Shown here: piece by piece, positions 9,816-18,402 of the stretch
Layout: the number at the start of each line of letters is the position of its first letter
Position numbering within the stretch: the stretch's first letter is position 1
Assembly (NCBI RefSeq): GCF_017896165.1
Contig: NZ_JAFCNB010000024.1
Coordinates: 40,793-104,792, forward strand
Length of the DNA stretch: 64,000 nucleotides
Origin: Microbispora oryzae
Lineage (GTDB): Bacteria > Actinomycetota > Actinomycetes > Streptosporangiales > Streptosporangiaceae
Reading direction: 5' to 3'
The notes under the pieces: generated by a model
The model's database searches: none
Seen by the model: only the letters and a program-made list of their open reading frames with translations
What the model was told of the DNA's origin: nothing
Made by a program: the position numbers and the translations under genes

Positions 9816-11705
9816 TCAGTGGCCGGCGACGGCCACGCGGCGGCGGCGCTTTGGGCCGTGCCCCGGCCCCTGCCCCTGCCCCTGGTCCGGCCCTTGCGCC
9901 GCCTGTCCCTGCGACTGCCCTTGCACCAGGGCTTGTGTCTGTCCCTGTCCCCGCGCTTGTCCCTGTCTGTGCCGCTCCCATGCGGCCCATGCGGCCCGCA
10001 CGGCGGACATGGCGGCCCGGACGGGATCCGCGTCGATGCCCGCGCCCCATGCTGTCGTGCCATGGGCGGAGCATTCGGCGTAGATCACCATCGCGCCCTC
10101 GGTCCGGCCGGCGAATCCGGTCGCCTCGTCCGGCCGGGTGCGCGAAAACGCGTCTGATGCGACGGGGCCGGGTGTGACGGGGTCCGGAGCCGCGGCGCGC
10201 TGGACGGCGCGCACCCGCACGCCCCGGGACGCGAGCGTGGCCCCGAGCGTCTGAACGGCCTCGGCCCGGGGGCCGGTCAGCTCGACGCCGCCGTCGACGT
10301 ACAGCGTGACCGGGACCGGCCCGGCGGCGGACGTCAGGGGGACCTCGGGGCCGCCGTGACAGTCACTGTGGCCGAGGTACTCACGCTCGAACAGCGCGCC
10401 GATCCGGGCGGGGGACAGCTCGCCGCCGTCCGCGTCGGCGAGCGCCTGTACGCGCGCCGCGAGGTCGATCCGCAGCCCCCGGGGCAGGCGCATCCCATGC
10501 CAGGCACTCATCACATAGCCCACGCCGCCCTTGCCGGACTGGCTGTTGATCCGCACCACGGCCTCGTACGTGCGGCCCACGTCCTTCGGGTCGACCGGCA
10601 GGTACGGCATGGTCCACGGCAGGTCGTCGGGGGTCAGGCCGGTCGCGGCGGCCCGGCGCTCCCGGTCGGCGAATCCCTTGTCGATGGCGTCCTGGTGGGA
10701 ACCGGAGAAGGCCGTGTGCACCAGCTCGCCCCCGTAGGGGTGGCGGGGGTGGACCGGCAGCCCGTTGCAGAGCTCCACCGTGCGGCGCACCGCGTTGATG
10801 TCGGAGAAGTCGACGCCCGGGTCGACGCCGTGGACGAACATGTTCATGCCCAGCGTCACCAGGCACACGTTGCCGGCGCGCTCTCCGTTGCCGAAGAGGC
10901 AGCCCTCGATCCGCTCGGCCCCGGCGAGGAGGGCGAGTTCCGCGGCGGCGACCCCGGTGCCCCGGTCGTTGTGGGGGTGCACCGACAGGCACACGTGCTC
11001 GCGTCGCGACAACCGCCGTTCCAGCCACTCGATCTGGTCGGCGAAGACGTTGGGGAGCGAGCGCTCCACCGTCGTGGGGAAGTTCAGGATGATGCCCCGG
11101 CCGGGGCCCGGCCGCCACACGTCCATGACGGCCTCGCAGACCTCCAGCGTGAAGTCCAGCTCGGTCTCGTTGAACAGCTCGGGGGAGTACTGGTAGCCGA
11201 GGTCGCAGTCGCCGAGCACTCGCTCGGCCTGGTCCAGCAGCACCTCGGTCGCCCGTACGGCGAGGTCGCGGCAGCCGTCCCGGCCGAGGCCGAAGACGAG
11301 CCGGCGAAACTGCGGCGAGGTGGCGTTGTAGATGTGCACGGTCGCCCGGGGGGCGCCTCGCAGACTGTCCACGGTGGCCCGTACGAGTTCCTCGCGGGCC
11401 TGGGTCAGCACGGTGATGCGCACGTCGTCGGGGATGCGGTCCTGCTCGATGAGCAGCCGGACGAAGTCGTGGTCGTCGCGGCTGGCGACCGGGAAACCGA
11501 CCTCGATCTCCTTGAAGCCCATCCGGACGAGCAGGTCGAACATCATGAGCTTCCGCTCGGGTGTCATCGGGCGGGCGAGCGACTGGTTGCCGTCGCGCAG
11601 GTCGGTGGACAGCCATCGCGGGGCGGATCGGATGCGATTGCCCGGCCAGGTGCGCTCGGTCAGATCTATCGGCGTGAAATTCGCGTAACGTTCGGCTCCC
11701 TGCAT
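9816..11705 (-). CDS. leuA: 2-isopropylmalate synthase (LeuA) with Gln/Gly-rich tail
   Basis: 629 aa. Condenses acetyl-CoA with 2-ketoisovalerate, the first leucine-specific step. The DRE-TIM barrel is clear: the actinobacterial start WLSTDLRDGNQSLARPM, FKEIEVGFP, HPHNDRGTGVAAAELALLAGA and the metal-binding HPHND. The C-terminal LeuA dimer/regulatory domain ends with AWGAGIDADPVRAAMSAV. A non-homologous tail of about 45 residues follows, made of irregular QGQ/GQG units and ending in KRRRR. Start ATG 11705 has AAAGGA upstream. A leuA copy between cluster regulators may supply a branched-chain precursor or homologate a keto acid, or be an extra housekeeping copy; this is inference. Confidence 0.88.
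   Translation of the reverse strand: MQGAERYANFTPIDLTERTWPGNRIRSAPRWLSTDLRDGNQSLARPMTPERKLMMFDLLVRMGFKEIEVGFPVASRDDHDFVRLLIEQDRIPDDVRITVLTQAREELVRATVDSLRGAPRATVHIYNATSPQFRRLVFGLGRDGCRDLAVRATEVLLDQAERVLGDCDLGYQYSPELFNETELDFTLEVCEAVMDVWRPGPGRGIILNFPTTVERSLPNVFADQIEWLERRLSRREHVCLSVHPHNDRGTGVAAAELALLAGAERIEGCLFGNGERAGNVCLVTLGMNMFVHGVDPGVDFSDINAVRRTVELCNGLPVHPRHPYGGELVHTAFSGSHQDAIDKGFADRERRAAATGLTPDDLPWTMPYLPVDPKDVGRTYEAVVRINSQSGKGGVGYVMSAWHGMRLPRGLRIDLAARVQALADADGGELSPARIGALFEREYLGHSDCHGGPEVPLTSAAGPVPVTLYVDGGVELTGPRAEAVQTLGATLASRGVRVRAVQRAAAPDPVTPGPVASDAFSRTRPDEATGFAGRTEGAMVIYAECSAHGTTAWGAGIDADPVRAAMSAVRAAWAAWERHRQGQARGQGQTQALVQGQSQGQAAQGPDQGQGQGPGHGPKRRRRVAVAGH
9840..9975 (-). repeat. Irregular 6/12-bp repeat encoding the Gln/Gly tail of LeuA
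   Basis: Plus-strand sequence alternates CTGTCCCTG/CTGCCCCTG-like hexamers. In the LeuA frame this gives repeated Gln-Gly and Gln-Ala steps. The conserved LeuA domain ends just before it. Confidence 0.6.
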
Positions 11706-12033
11706 GGTCCGGATTTCCTTTCCTGAAAGGGGCCGCGTCGGCGCGGCCGTTTCGAGGTCCGCGCCGGACGGTCGCCGTCGCCGGAACGACGGCTTACCGC
11801 TCCCCCCTTTGAATGCGGCGCGCGGGATCGGAAGAAATGGCTGGGACGGCGAACTTCTCGGCCTCGGGGAAAATGTGTGGCCGATTGCGAAACTAGTAGG
11901 GGGTCCGGTGCGTCGGCAAGAAGGTGCGACAGGAGTTCAGGGCAGGTCAACCAGGGGTAGCCTGCGGGGTATCCCCGGTATCAGGGCCCTACAACTTTCG
12001 GATATCACCCTTATCGGACGCAGGTCCCAGGGT
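11706..12033. other. Divergent intergenic region leuA / UbiA
   Basis: About 330 bp with lower GC than the genes. It holds the leuA ribosome site (AAAGGA near 11713-11720, minus strand). No convincing reading frame, tRNA or attenuator leader was found. Regulatory sequence for both genes is expected here. Confidence 0.5.
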
Positions 12034-12046
12034 CATACTCCGGGCT
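12011..12046 (+). promoter_or_regulatory. Putative leaderless promoter of the UbiA gene
   Basis: CATACT (12034-12039) lies 7 bases before the ATG at 12047, and a weak TTATCG sits 17 bases further up. No ribosome site precedes the ATG, so transcription probably starts at or next to the start codon. Confidence 0.45.
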
Positions 12047-13048
12047 ATGCTGGCCATCCGGACGTGGGCGCCGCAGCGCCCGTCCGCAATTCGCATTCTG
12101 CTGCTGTGCGTCGTGGAAGCGCGGCCCTGTGTGCTCGGGGTATCGGCGCTCCGCTTCCTCACCGGCGCGGCCCTGGCACTGCCGGCGGGCGCGTCCCCCA
12201 ATCCCCTGACGGTCCTCCAGGGCATGGCCGCCTGGGTGCTGTCGATCCTCGCGATTTACCTGTTCAACGGCGTGACCGACGTCACCGAGGACCGCATCAA
12301 CGGATCCGGCCGGCCGATCGCCCGCGGCGACCTGCCCCAGCGGACCGCGGCCCTCGTCGTGGCGGCCGCGGCCGTCCTCGCGCTCGCGGCGACGCTGGGG
12401 CTGCCCGCGCCGATGGCCGTGATCATCGCCCTCAACCTCGTCCTGGGCTACCTCTATTCGGGCCGTCCGGCCCCGCTGAAGGACAGTGTGGCGGGCACGC
12501 TGACGGTGCTCTGCGTGTCCGGCCTGCTGTCCTATCTGGCCGGGGCGGTGGTCGCGATGGACGGCGCGGTGGGCGGGACAGCGGACGGGGTGGCGGTCGG
12601 GGCGGGTGGCGGTGTGGCGGACTGGGCGGTGGGCGGCGCGGTCCTGGCGATGCCGCACGGTCTGCTGGTGTTCGCCGCGGCCGCCATCTCCTGGATGGTG
12701 CTGGTGGGCATGCCGGCCAAGGACCTGTCCGACATCACGGGCGACGCGGCCGTGGGCCGGCGCACTCTGGGCGCGCTCGTCGGCGAACGGGTGTCGCGAC
12801 GGCTGATGGCACTGGCCGCCGTCGGTGTGCTGACGGCCTTCGGCGTGGCGGTGGCGATCGTAGGGGTGCCGCTGGAGGGGCCGCTGCTGGCCATGGCGGC
12901 GGGGGTGGCCGCCGTGGTGATCTCGGGGGCGAAGTGGTTGAAATTTCATCCCGAGGACGGTGACCGGCGTCGCCGCCGGCGGCCTTATGCCGCATTCATG
13001 GTGACGCAGCATCTGCTTCATATTATGGCCGTTCTATCGGTCATCTGA
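12047..13048 (+). CDS. UbiA-family membrane prenyltransferase
   Basis: 333 aa from ATG 12047 (MLAIRTWAPQRP). Both UbiA aspartate motifs are present: NGVTDVTEDRING (NxxxDxxxD) and KDLSDITGDAAVGRRTL (DxxxD). They lie between about eight hydrophobic segments, so this is an integral membrane enzyme transferring a polyprenyl group to an aromatic or phospho-sugar acceptor. A Gly/Val/Ala-rich loop (about residues 165-200) between helices is unusually long and low in complexity. The acceptor cannot be told from sequence. It is followed after 62 bp by the kinase gene. A role in the product is possible but unproven. Confidence 0.82.
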   Translation: MLAIRTWAPQRPSAIRILLLCVVEARPCVLGVSALRFLTGAALALPAGASPNPLTVLQGMAAWVLSILAIYLFNGVTDVTEDRINGSGRPIARGDLPQRTAALVVAAAAVLALAATLGLPAPMAVIIALNLVLGYLYSGRPAPLKDSVAGTLTVLCVSGLLSYLAGAVVAMDGAVGGTADGVAVGAGGGVADWAVGGAVLAMPHGLLVFAAAAISWMVLVGMPAKDLSDITGDAAVGRRTLGALVGERVSRRLMALAAVGVLTAFGVAVAIVGVPLEGPLLAMAAGVAAVVISGAKWLKFHPEDGDRRRRRRPYAAFMVTQHLLHIMAVLSVI

Positions 13049-13098
13049 CCCCGTATGTTGCAAATGCCTGTCGTCTACGGGATAGTGGAGGGCGCTCG

Positions 13099-13110
13099 TA
13101 CACTCATCCC
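13099..13110 (+). promoter_or_regulatory. -10 box for leaderless expression of the histidine kinase
   Basis: TACACT (13099-13104) is followed by six bases and then the GTG start at 13111, with no Shine-Dalgarno sequence between. This spacing is typical of leaderless actinomycete mRNAs. Confidence 0.5.
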
Positions 13111-14211
13111 GTGGGGGAGGGTGGGGCCTTGGACGCGGCAGTCGACGCGGCGGGTGACCCGGGGAGATATGTCGAAGCGTGTCGGGACGAAGTGCTCGCC
13201 GAATTCGAGTCTGCACTGCAGGCGACCGGTAATGTGCTCTTCGCCGACCCGCTGGCCAGGCGGCAGGCCCTTTCGACCGCCGGCTACGTGCTGGACGATG
13301 TGGCGGCTACGCTCCGCGCCGGGAAAATACTTTCCGGTAGCCAATCGCGGTTGCACGCCTGGGAGGTCGGAAAGGCGAGGGCTGCGGACAGAGTGAACCC
13401 CAAAGCCTCTCTTGAGGCGGGCTCACTTTTTTTCCGCGTCGCGCTGGCCCGGCTGACGTGTGAATTGGCGAGGGAAGAAAATCCGGCCTCCGGTCTTTTC
13501 GTGCTCGTCGCGACCGGGCTGGAGGAGAGTCTGTCGCGGCGCATCCGCGAGGCCGCGGACGCCTACCACAGCTTCCTGCTGAACCAGGTCTTCGAGGCGC
13601 AGGAGAGCGAGCGCCGCCGGATCGCCCGTGAGCTGCACGACCGCATCGGGCACGGCACCGGCGTCGCCCATCAGCAGCTCGCGCTGGCCGAGGCGTACCG
13701 GGCCGCCGATCCGGCCAGGGCCTCCGCCAAGATCGTCATGGTGCAGCAGGCCATCAGGGAGATCATGGATAATCTCCGCCTGATGACGAGTGAGTTGCAC
13801 CGCCAGGCGCCGGTGCGCAACCTGGAGAAGTCCCTGCTCGACCTGCTCGAGGCGGTCGAGGACGAGTCGATCTCCGTTGTGTTCGACGTGAACGGCGACG
13901 AGTCGTGGGTTGAGCCCGCCGTGCTGGAGGAGACGTTCCTGATCCTCCGCGAGGCGGTGCGCAACGCCCTCAACCACGGCGCACCGACGATGGTGCTGGT
14001 CCGGGTGGACATCGCGCCCCACCAGCTCACCGGGTCGATACAGGACAACGGCCGGGGCTTCGGCCCGGCGCGGGTGGGACACGACGGAGTGGGCCTGATG
14101 TCGATGCGCGAACGGGCCGAGCTGCTGGGCGGCACGGTCATCATCTCCAGCGAGCCGGGCGCGGGCTGCCTGGTCGAGCTGTTCCTCCCGTTGCGCGGGT
14201 CCGGCCGGTGA
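13111..14211 (+). CDS. Soluble NarL-type sensor histidine kinase
   Basis: 366 aa. The HisKA_3 box is ERRRIARELHDRIGHG with phospho-acceptor His176. A HATPase_c domain follows with N box EAVRNALNHG and G boxes DNGRGFG and GVGLMSMRERAELLGG. No transmembrane segment is seen, so the first ~150 residues probably sense a cytoplasmic signal or partner; they match no domain I can name. The stop overlaps the start of the response regulator by 4 bases (GTGA), so the two are co-translated. The GTG start is favoured by the -10 box directly upstream. Confidence 0.9.
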   Translation: MGEGGALDAAVDAAGDPGRYVEACRDEVLAEFESALQATGNVLFADPLARRQALSTAGYVLDDVAATLRAGKILSGSQSRLHAWEVGKARAADRVNPKASLEAGSLFFRVALARLTCELAREENPASGLFVLVATGLEESLSRRIREAADAYHSFLLNQVFEAQESERRRIARELHDRIGHGTGVAHQQLALAEAYRAADPARASAKIVMVQQAIREIMDNLRLMTSELHRQAPVRNLEKSLLDLLEAVEDESISVVFDVNGDESWVEPAVLEETFLILREAVRNALNHGAPTMVLVRVDIAPHQLTGSIQDNGRGFGPARVGHDGVGLMSMRERAELLGGTVIISSEPGAGCLVELFLPLRGSGR

Positions 14212-14942
14212 CGGGTGCCATGCCTGGTGCCGGGCTCGGCTCCGGGCCGGAATCCGGGCCCGACTCCGGGCCCGACTCCGGGCCCGACTCCGCCATCTCC
14301 ATCGCGCTGGTGGACGATCACGCGCTGTTCCGTGAGGGGCTGCGCGAGATCCTCGAGTCGTTCGGCGGCATGCGGATCGCCGGCGAGGCCGGCGACTCCG
14401 CGGCGGCGGTCGCCCTCGTCTCGGCCACCCGCCCCGACGTGGTCCTGCTCGACGTCGAGATCCCCGGCGAGGAGGTCACCGACACCGTCGCCCGGATCCG
14501 CGACCTCTCCCCGGAGACCCGGATCATCATCTTGAGCATGTACGACGGCCCGCAGCTGCTCACCCGGCTGCTCAGCGCCGGAATCCGCGGCTACCTGCAC
14601 AAGAGTGTCCGCCGCGACGAGCTGATCGCGGCCGTGCGCAGCGTCTACCAGGACTCCTCCCGGCTCGTGCTGGCGGTGTCGCGGACCAGCCTGGCCCACG
14701 TGGAGGCGCCGCCCTGCCCGGTGCTGTCCGACAAGGAGTTGGAGGTGCTCCAGCTCGCCGCCCAGGCGCTGAGCAACCACCAGATCGCCCGGCGGCTCGG
14801 GGTCGCGGAGGCCACCGTCAAGCGGCACATGCACAACATCTTCCTGAAGCTGAACGCCGTCTCCCGGATCGACGCGGTCAACAAGGCCGTGGCGGGCTCG
14901 CTGATCACCCCTCACAGCAGGTCGGACGCGGAGGGGCCGTAG
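14208..14942 (+). CDS. NarL/FixJ-family response regulator
   Basis: 244 aa. The receiver domain starts at IALVDDHALF, the phospho-acceptor is Asp82 in VVLLDVEIPG, and switch residues Ser and Lys are in place (IILSMYD, YLHKS). The LuxR HTH covers about 170-232 (LSDKELEVLQLAAQALSNHQIA). It is unusual in having an N-terminal extension of about 28 residues made of GPDS repeats before the receiver. The 3' end overlaps the convergent aldo-keto reductase gene by 31 bp. Confidence 0.92.
   Translation: MTGAMPGAGLGSGPESGPDSGPDSGPDSAISIALVDDHALFREGLREILESFGGMRIAGEAGDSAAAVALVSATRPDVVLLDVEIPGEEVTDTVARIRDLSPETRIIILSMYDGPQLLTRLLSAGIRGYLHKSVRRDELIAAVRSVYQDSSRLVLAVSRTSLAHVEAPPCPVLSDKELEVLQLAAQALSNHQIARRLGVAEATVKRHMHNIFLKLNAVSRIDAVNKAVAGSLITPHSRSDAEGP
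14241..14291 (+). repeat. 4 x 12-bp repeat (TCCGGGCCCGAC) encoding GPDS units
   Basis: Four consecutive 12-mers, three of them identical and the first with two differences, encode SGPE/SGPD repeats at the N-terminus of the response regulator. The unit is 11/12 identical, after rotation, to the repeat inside the glycosyltransferase gene at 22599. Confidence 0.9.
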
Positions 14943-15856
14943 GCGGCGGGGAAGAGCCCGGCCAGCTCGTCGCGCACCTCCGGCGGCAGGTCGACCCGCG
15001 TGGCGGCCAGGTTCATCTCCAGGTGCACGGGGCTGCGGGTGCTGGGGACCGGCACCACGGGACCGTCCTGCGCCATCAGCCACGCCAGGGCGAGCCGCCC
15101 GGCGCTGAGGTCGAGGCGGGACGCCGCGGACTCCACCGCCCGCAGCGGCGCCGCGCCGAGCTCCCGCCCCTCGCGTCCGAACCGGGGGTCCGCTCGGCGC
15201 CAGTCGCCCTCCTCGAACGCGGCCGGGCACTTGATCCGGCCGGTGAGCAGGCCACGGCCGAGCGGGCGCGCCGCGACGAGGGCGATGCCGAGCTCCCTGA
15301 CCGTGCGCAGCAGTTCCGCGTCGGGGGGTCCGGTCTGCAGCGAGCATTCGACGGCGACGGCGGTGATCTCGTGGATCGCGTGCGCCCGCCGGATCTGCTC
15401 CGGAGTGCCGCCGGACAGGCCCAGGTAGCGGATCTTCCCGGCCCGGACCAGCTCCGCCAGGCGGGCCGTGCCGGTCTCGACTTGGACGCCGTCCCCGCAG
15501 CGCAGGTAGTAGAGGTCGACGTGGTCGCGGCCGAGTCGTCCGAGGGACGCCTCGCAGGCGCGGACGAGCCGCGCGAGCCGGTCGGGCCCGTCGCCGGCCT
15601 GGGCCGGTCCGCCCCGCGTGCTCACCAGGACCTGCCCGTCCCGCCCTGCCACGGCGCGGCCGATCAGGCGCTCGATCCGCCCGCCGGCGTAGAAGTCGGC
15701 GGTGTCGAGAAGGGTGACCCCGCTGTCGAGAGCCCGGCGGATCAGGCGGTCCGCCTCGGCCGTGCCGATCCCTCCATAGGCTCCCGCCAGGGCGAGCGAG
15801 CCGAGCCCGACCGCGGAGACGACGGGTCCTGATCGGCCCAGCTTCGTGTAGCGCAC
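14912..15856 (-). CDS. Aldo-keto reductase family protein with altered catalytic tetrad
   Basis: 314 aa from GTG 15856, chosen because AAGGGG lies 5 bases upstream; GTG 15862 is too close to it. The (alpha/beta)8 AKR fold is clear (RYTKLGRSG, LLDTADFYAGG, WLMAQDGPVVPVPSTRS). Tetrad Asp51 and Tyr56 are present. The Lys of the usual ATK motif is Arg81 (VSTRGG), and the His of the usual LHR motif is Arg119 (YYLRCG). Ordinary AKR chemistry is therefore doubtful. It lies near the deoxysugar genes, but an NDP-sugar role is not supported by these residues. Confidence 0.8.
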   Translation of the reverse strand: MRYTKLGRSGPVVSAVGLGSLALAGAYGGIGTAEADRLIRRALDSGVTLLDTADFYAGGRIERLIGRAVAGRDGQVLVSTRGGPAQAGDGPDRLARLVRACEASLGRLGRDHVDLYYLRCGDGVQVETGTARLAELVRAGKIRYLGLSGGTPEQIRRAHAIHEITAVAVECSLQTGPPDAELLRTVRELGIALVAARPLGRGLLTGRIKCPAAFEEGDWRRADPRFGREGRELGAAPLRAVESAASRLDLSAGRLALAWLMAQDGPVVPVPSTRSPVHLEMNLAATRVDLPPEVRDELAGLFPAAYGPSASDLL

Positions 15857-15862
15857 CAGCAC

Positions 15863-16088
15863 CCCTTTTTCGAATCCCGATTCCGGGAAATCGGGAAGCG
15901 ATTACGCCGCGCTCGGCGGTATAAACCGTGCGCCGCCGTGCCAATGGTAGGAGAACCGCCGGTGGCCGCAACGGCCGGTGACGAACGCCTACCCCCTCAT
16001 TTTCGCGGCGACCCCTATTCCGCGGATCAAATCTTCAGCCCAATCGCCGGGCCGGGTTATTGTGTGCCGCGACGGGCGGGAGGATGCG
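15863..16088. promoter_or_regulatory. Divergent intergenic region AKR / LLM oxidoreductase
   Basis: 226 bp. GGCGGTATAAACCG near 15913-15926 contains a TATAAA-like core within a rough inverted repeat and is the best promoter/operator candidate. A GGGAGG ribosome site for the LLM gene is at 16078-16083. Confidence 0.35.
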
Positions 16089-16925
16089 GTGGCGAGGTTC
16101 GGGGTGGTGCTCATCACCGAGGACTGTTCGCGGGCGCAGTGGATGGACAAGTGCCGCCGCGCGGAGGCGCTCGGCTACGACGTCATCGCGGTGCCCGATC
16201 ACCTGAACCTGCTCTCGCCGTTTCCCTCCGCCATGCTGGCCGCGGAGGCGACGGAGAAGGCCGTCATCGGCACCTACGTGCTCAACGCGTCCCTTCACCG
16301 CCCGGCCGTGCTCGCCCGGGACGTCGCGACGACCGACCGGCTGACCGGCGGGCGCCTGGAGGTCGGGCTCGGGGCCGGCTACGTCCGGGCGGAGTTCGAG
16401 GCGGCCGGCGTCCCGTTCGGCGCCGCCGACCGGCTGCGCGCCCTGCGGGACGCGACCGGCGCGCTCGCCGCGCTCGGCGACGCGCGGCCCCCTCTGCTGA
16501 TCGGCGGTCATGGTGACCGGGTGCTGCGGCTGGCCGCGGAGCGGGCCGAGATCGTCAGCTTCACCGGCGCCCCCTACCGGGCGGAGTTCGGCAGGACCGC
16601 GCTGGTTGACGCCGACGAGATGGCCGAGCGGGTCGCGTACGTCCGGTCGGCCGCCGGGGTGCGCGCCCCGCGGCTTGAGCTCAACGTGCTGTCCAAGGGG
16701 ACCGTGCTGACCCGCGACCGCAGGGCGGGCGTGGCGGCGCTGCGCCGTTACGCGCCGGACCTCGGCACCGACCGGCTTCTGGAGGTGCCCACGCTGTTCG
16801 TCGGCACAGCCGGCCAGATCGCGGAACAGGTCCTCCACCACGGCGAACGGTACGGCTTCTCCTACTTCACCGTGATGGAGTCGTCGATGGAGGCGTTCGG
16901 CGCGGTCATAGAGCGCCTGCGCTGA
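16089..16925 (+). CDS. LLM-class F420-dependent oxidoreductase
   Basis: 278 aa from GTG 16089, with GGGAGG 5 bases upstream. The protein shows the luciferase-like TIM barrel: FGVVLITED, AEALGYDVIAVPDHL, LTGGRLEVGLGAGYVRAEFEAAG and PLLIGGHGDRVLRLAA. Its closest type is the actinobacterial F420-linked group rather than bacterial luciferase. Such enzymes reduce or oxidise double bonds or hydroxyls with cofactor F420. Substrate unknown; tailoring of the product is likely from context. The 3' end overlaps the convergent 2,3-dehydratase gene by 20 bp. Confidence 0.83.
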   Translation: MARFGVVLITEDCSRAQWMDKCRRAEALGYDVIAVPDHLNLLSPFPSAMLAAEATEKAVIGTYVLNASLHRPAVLARDVATTDRLTGGRLEVGLGAGYVRAEFEAAGVPFGAADRLRALRDATGALAALGDARPPLLIGGHGDRVLRLAAERAEIVSFTGAPYRAEFGRTALVDADEMAERVAYVRSAAGVRAPRLELNVLSKGTVLTRDRRAGVAALRRYAPDLGTDRLLEVPTLFVGTAGQIAEQVLHHGERYGFSYFTVMESSMEAFGAVIERLR

Positions 16926-18297
16926 CCGGTTCCCGCGCGTGGGTCAGGCTGTGCAGGCAGGCGTTCAGCGTGCGCGCCTGCACGTTCAGGTAGTAGCTGT
17001 GCCGCAGCAGCTCGTCGAGCTGGTGCAGGGCGACCCAGTGGAAGGACGGGTGTCCGGGCAGCGGGTCCTCGTCCGTTTCGACCACCACATAGCGGTTGCG
17101 CGCGCGGTAGAAACGTCCGCCCTCCTCCGACAGCATCGTGTCGTACCGGATGCGGTGCGGCGGAGCGGCCATCACCTCGTCCACGAGCAGGGGGCGGGCC
17201 GCGGCCGGCAGGTGATCGTAGTTGCCGGGGGTGCACTGGACGGTCGGCGCGAGCTCGACGACGTCGGTGTAACCGGGCTCGACCCGGGCGTGCACGAGGG
17301 CGTGGAGCACGCCGTCGATCCGGCGCACCAGGAACGCGACCAGGCCGGTGCCCACGGGGGCGATCATCGGCTGGCTCCACTCGGCCACCTCACGGCCGCA
17401 CGCCTCGACGCGGACGCCGATCACGTCGAAGAACCGGCCGGTCTCATGGGAGATGCGGCCCTCCGCCCGGCGCCACCCGCGCAGGAGGTCGAGCCGGCTC
17501 GGCCGGGTGTGGATCTCCACGGTGGAGCGGATGTCGCTGAGCCAGCTCAGGATCTCGCCCAGGCCGTGCCGCGCCCCCGCCCGCGGGTCGCGCGACCGGG
17601 CGAGGTCAGCCGCGAAGCCCTCCCGGCCGCCCGCCCCCGCCTGCACGGGCAGGCAGGCCAGGACGGTGCGCGCGTCCATGTTGACCAGGTCGGGGACGGC
17701 GAGCAGCTCGTACACCTCCCGCAGCGAGAGCCAGCGGAAACCCTCCACCGCCTCGATGTGCGGGCCCACCTCCACCACGATGTTCCGGTTGCGCTTGCGG
17801 TAGAACCACGCGCCCTGCTCCGACTGGCGAACGTCGGCGAGGACCCGGCCGCGGCGGTCCAGGAAATGCTCCAGGTACGGCACGGGCAGCCCCTGGTGCA
17901 CCCGCGTGTAGTTGCTCCGCGTGGCCTGGACGGTCGGCGACACCTGCGGCCCGCTGGGGTTGCCCGGCTCGTTCTTGGCCTGCATGAGCAGGTACGGCAT
18001 GCCTCCCACCCGCTTGAGCAGGATGCCGAGGACGCCGGTCTCCGGCTGGTTGATGATCGGCTGGGACCAGGTGGGCACGGGACCGCCGGGGCGGCGCACG
18101 TCGAGTCCTTCGACCGTGAAGAACTTGCCGCTCCGATGGTGGAACCGTCCCGTCGCCCGGTCTTCGCGCCATTCCGGAAGCTGCTCGAGAGGAAGCGGGG
18201 TCACCTGCATGAAGGTGTGCCCGGCCACCTCCCGGAGCCAGTCGTGAACGTCGATGGCAGGCTCCTCACGGTGGTCCGTCACCGCCGACGCTGCCAC
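16906..18297 (-). CDS. evaA: NDP-4-keto-6-deoxyglucose 2,3-dehydratase (EvaA/TylX3 type)
   Basis: 463 aa, the usual length. The protein is an internal duplication of two ~220-residue Nudix-like halves. Each half has an SxPTVQxTxxNY-type motif (SPTVQATRSNYTRV and APTVQCTPGNYDHL) and a WSQPII/WSQPMI segment, both diagnostic of the family. It removes the C2 hydroxyl of dTDP-4-keto-6-deoxyglucose to make a 3,4-diketo-2,6-dideoxy sugar, the committed step to 2-deoxysugars. With the EvaC, EvaD and EvaB homologues nearby this points to a vancosamine-type branch. Divergent from the DUF1707 gene. Confidence 0.92.
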   Translation of the reverse strand: MAASAVTDHREEPAIDVHDWLREVAGHTFMQVTPLPLEQLPEWREDRATGRFHHRSGKFFTVEGLDVRRPGGPVPTWSQPIINQPETGVLGILLKRVGGMPYLLMQAKNEPGNPSGPQVSPTVQATRSNYTRVHQGLPVPYLEHFLDRRGRVLADVRQSEQGAWFYRKRNRNIVVEVGPHIEAVEGFRWLSLREVYELLAVPDLVNMDARTVLACLPVQAGAGGREGFAADLARSRDPRAGARHGLGEILSWLSDIRSTVEIHTRPSRLDLLRGWRRAEGRISHETGRFFDVIGVRVEACGREVAEWSQPMIAPVGTGLVAFLVRRIDGVLHALVHARVEPGYTDVVELAPTVQCTPGNYDHLPAAARPLLVDEVMAAPPHRIRYDTMLSEEGGRFYRARNRYVVVETDEDPLPGHPSFHWVALHQLDELLRHSYYLNVQARTLNACLHSLTHAREPVSAGAL

Positions 18298-18402
18298 CGG
18301 GGCCGGCCGCGGCCAACCCCTTGCCGCCCCGTAACTCCGGGCCCGCGGGGGCGCCGAGGATAAGGGTTCTTCGCGGGGCGCGCGGCTTCATAACCTTCTA
18401 CC
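18298..18402. promoter_or_regulatory. Divergent promoter region evaA / DUF1707 gene
   Basis: 105 bp. TAACCT (18391-18396) precedes the GTG at 18403 by six bases, which fits leaderless expression of the DUF1707 gene. No clear box is seen for evaA. Confidence 0.35.

Noticed and set aside
9662..10063. N-terminal extension of the LAL regulator up to 10063
   Set aside because: Pro/Arg/His-rich translation of the leuA tail and spacer; ATG 9661 has a strong AAGGAGG site and the conserved start of the ATPase domain.
14912..15856. NDP-hexose 2,3-enoyl reductase (EryBII-like) for the sugar pathway
   Set aside because: Those AKRs keep the Lys and His of the tetrad; here both are Arg, and the position is outside the sugar gene block.
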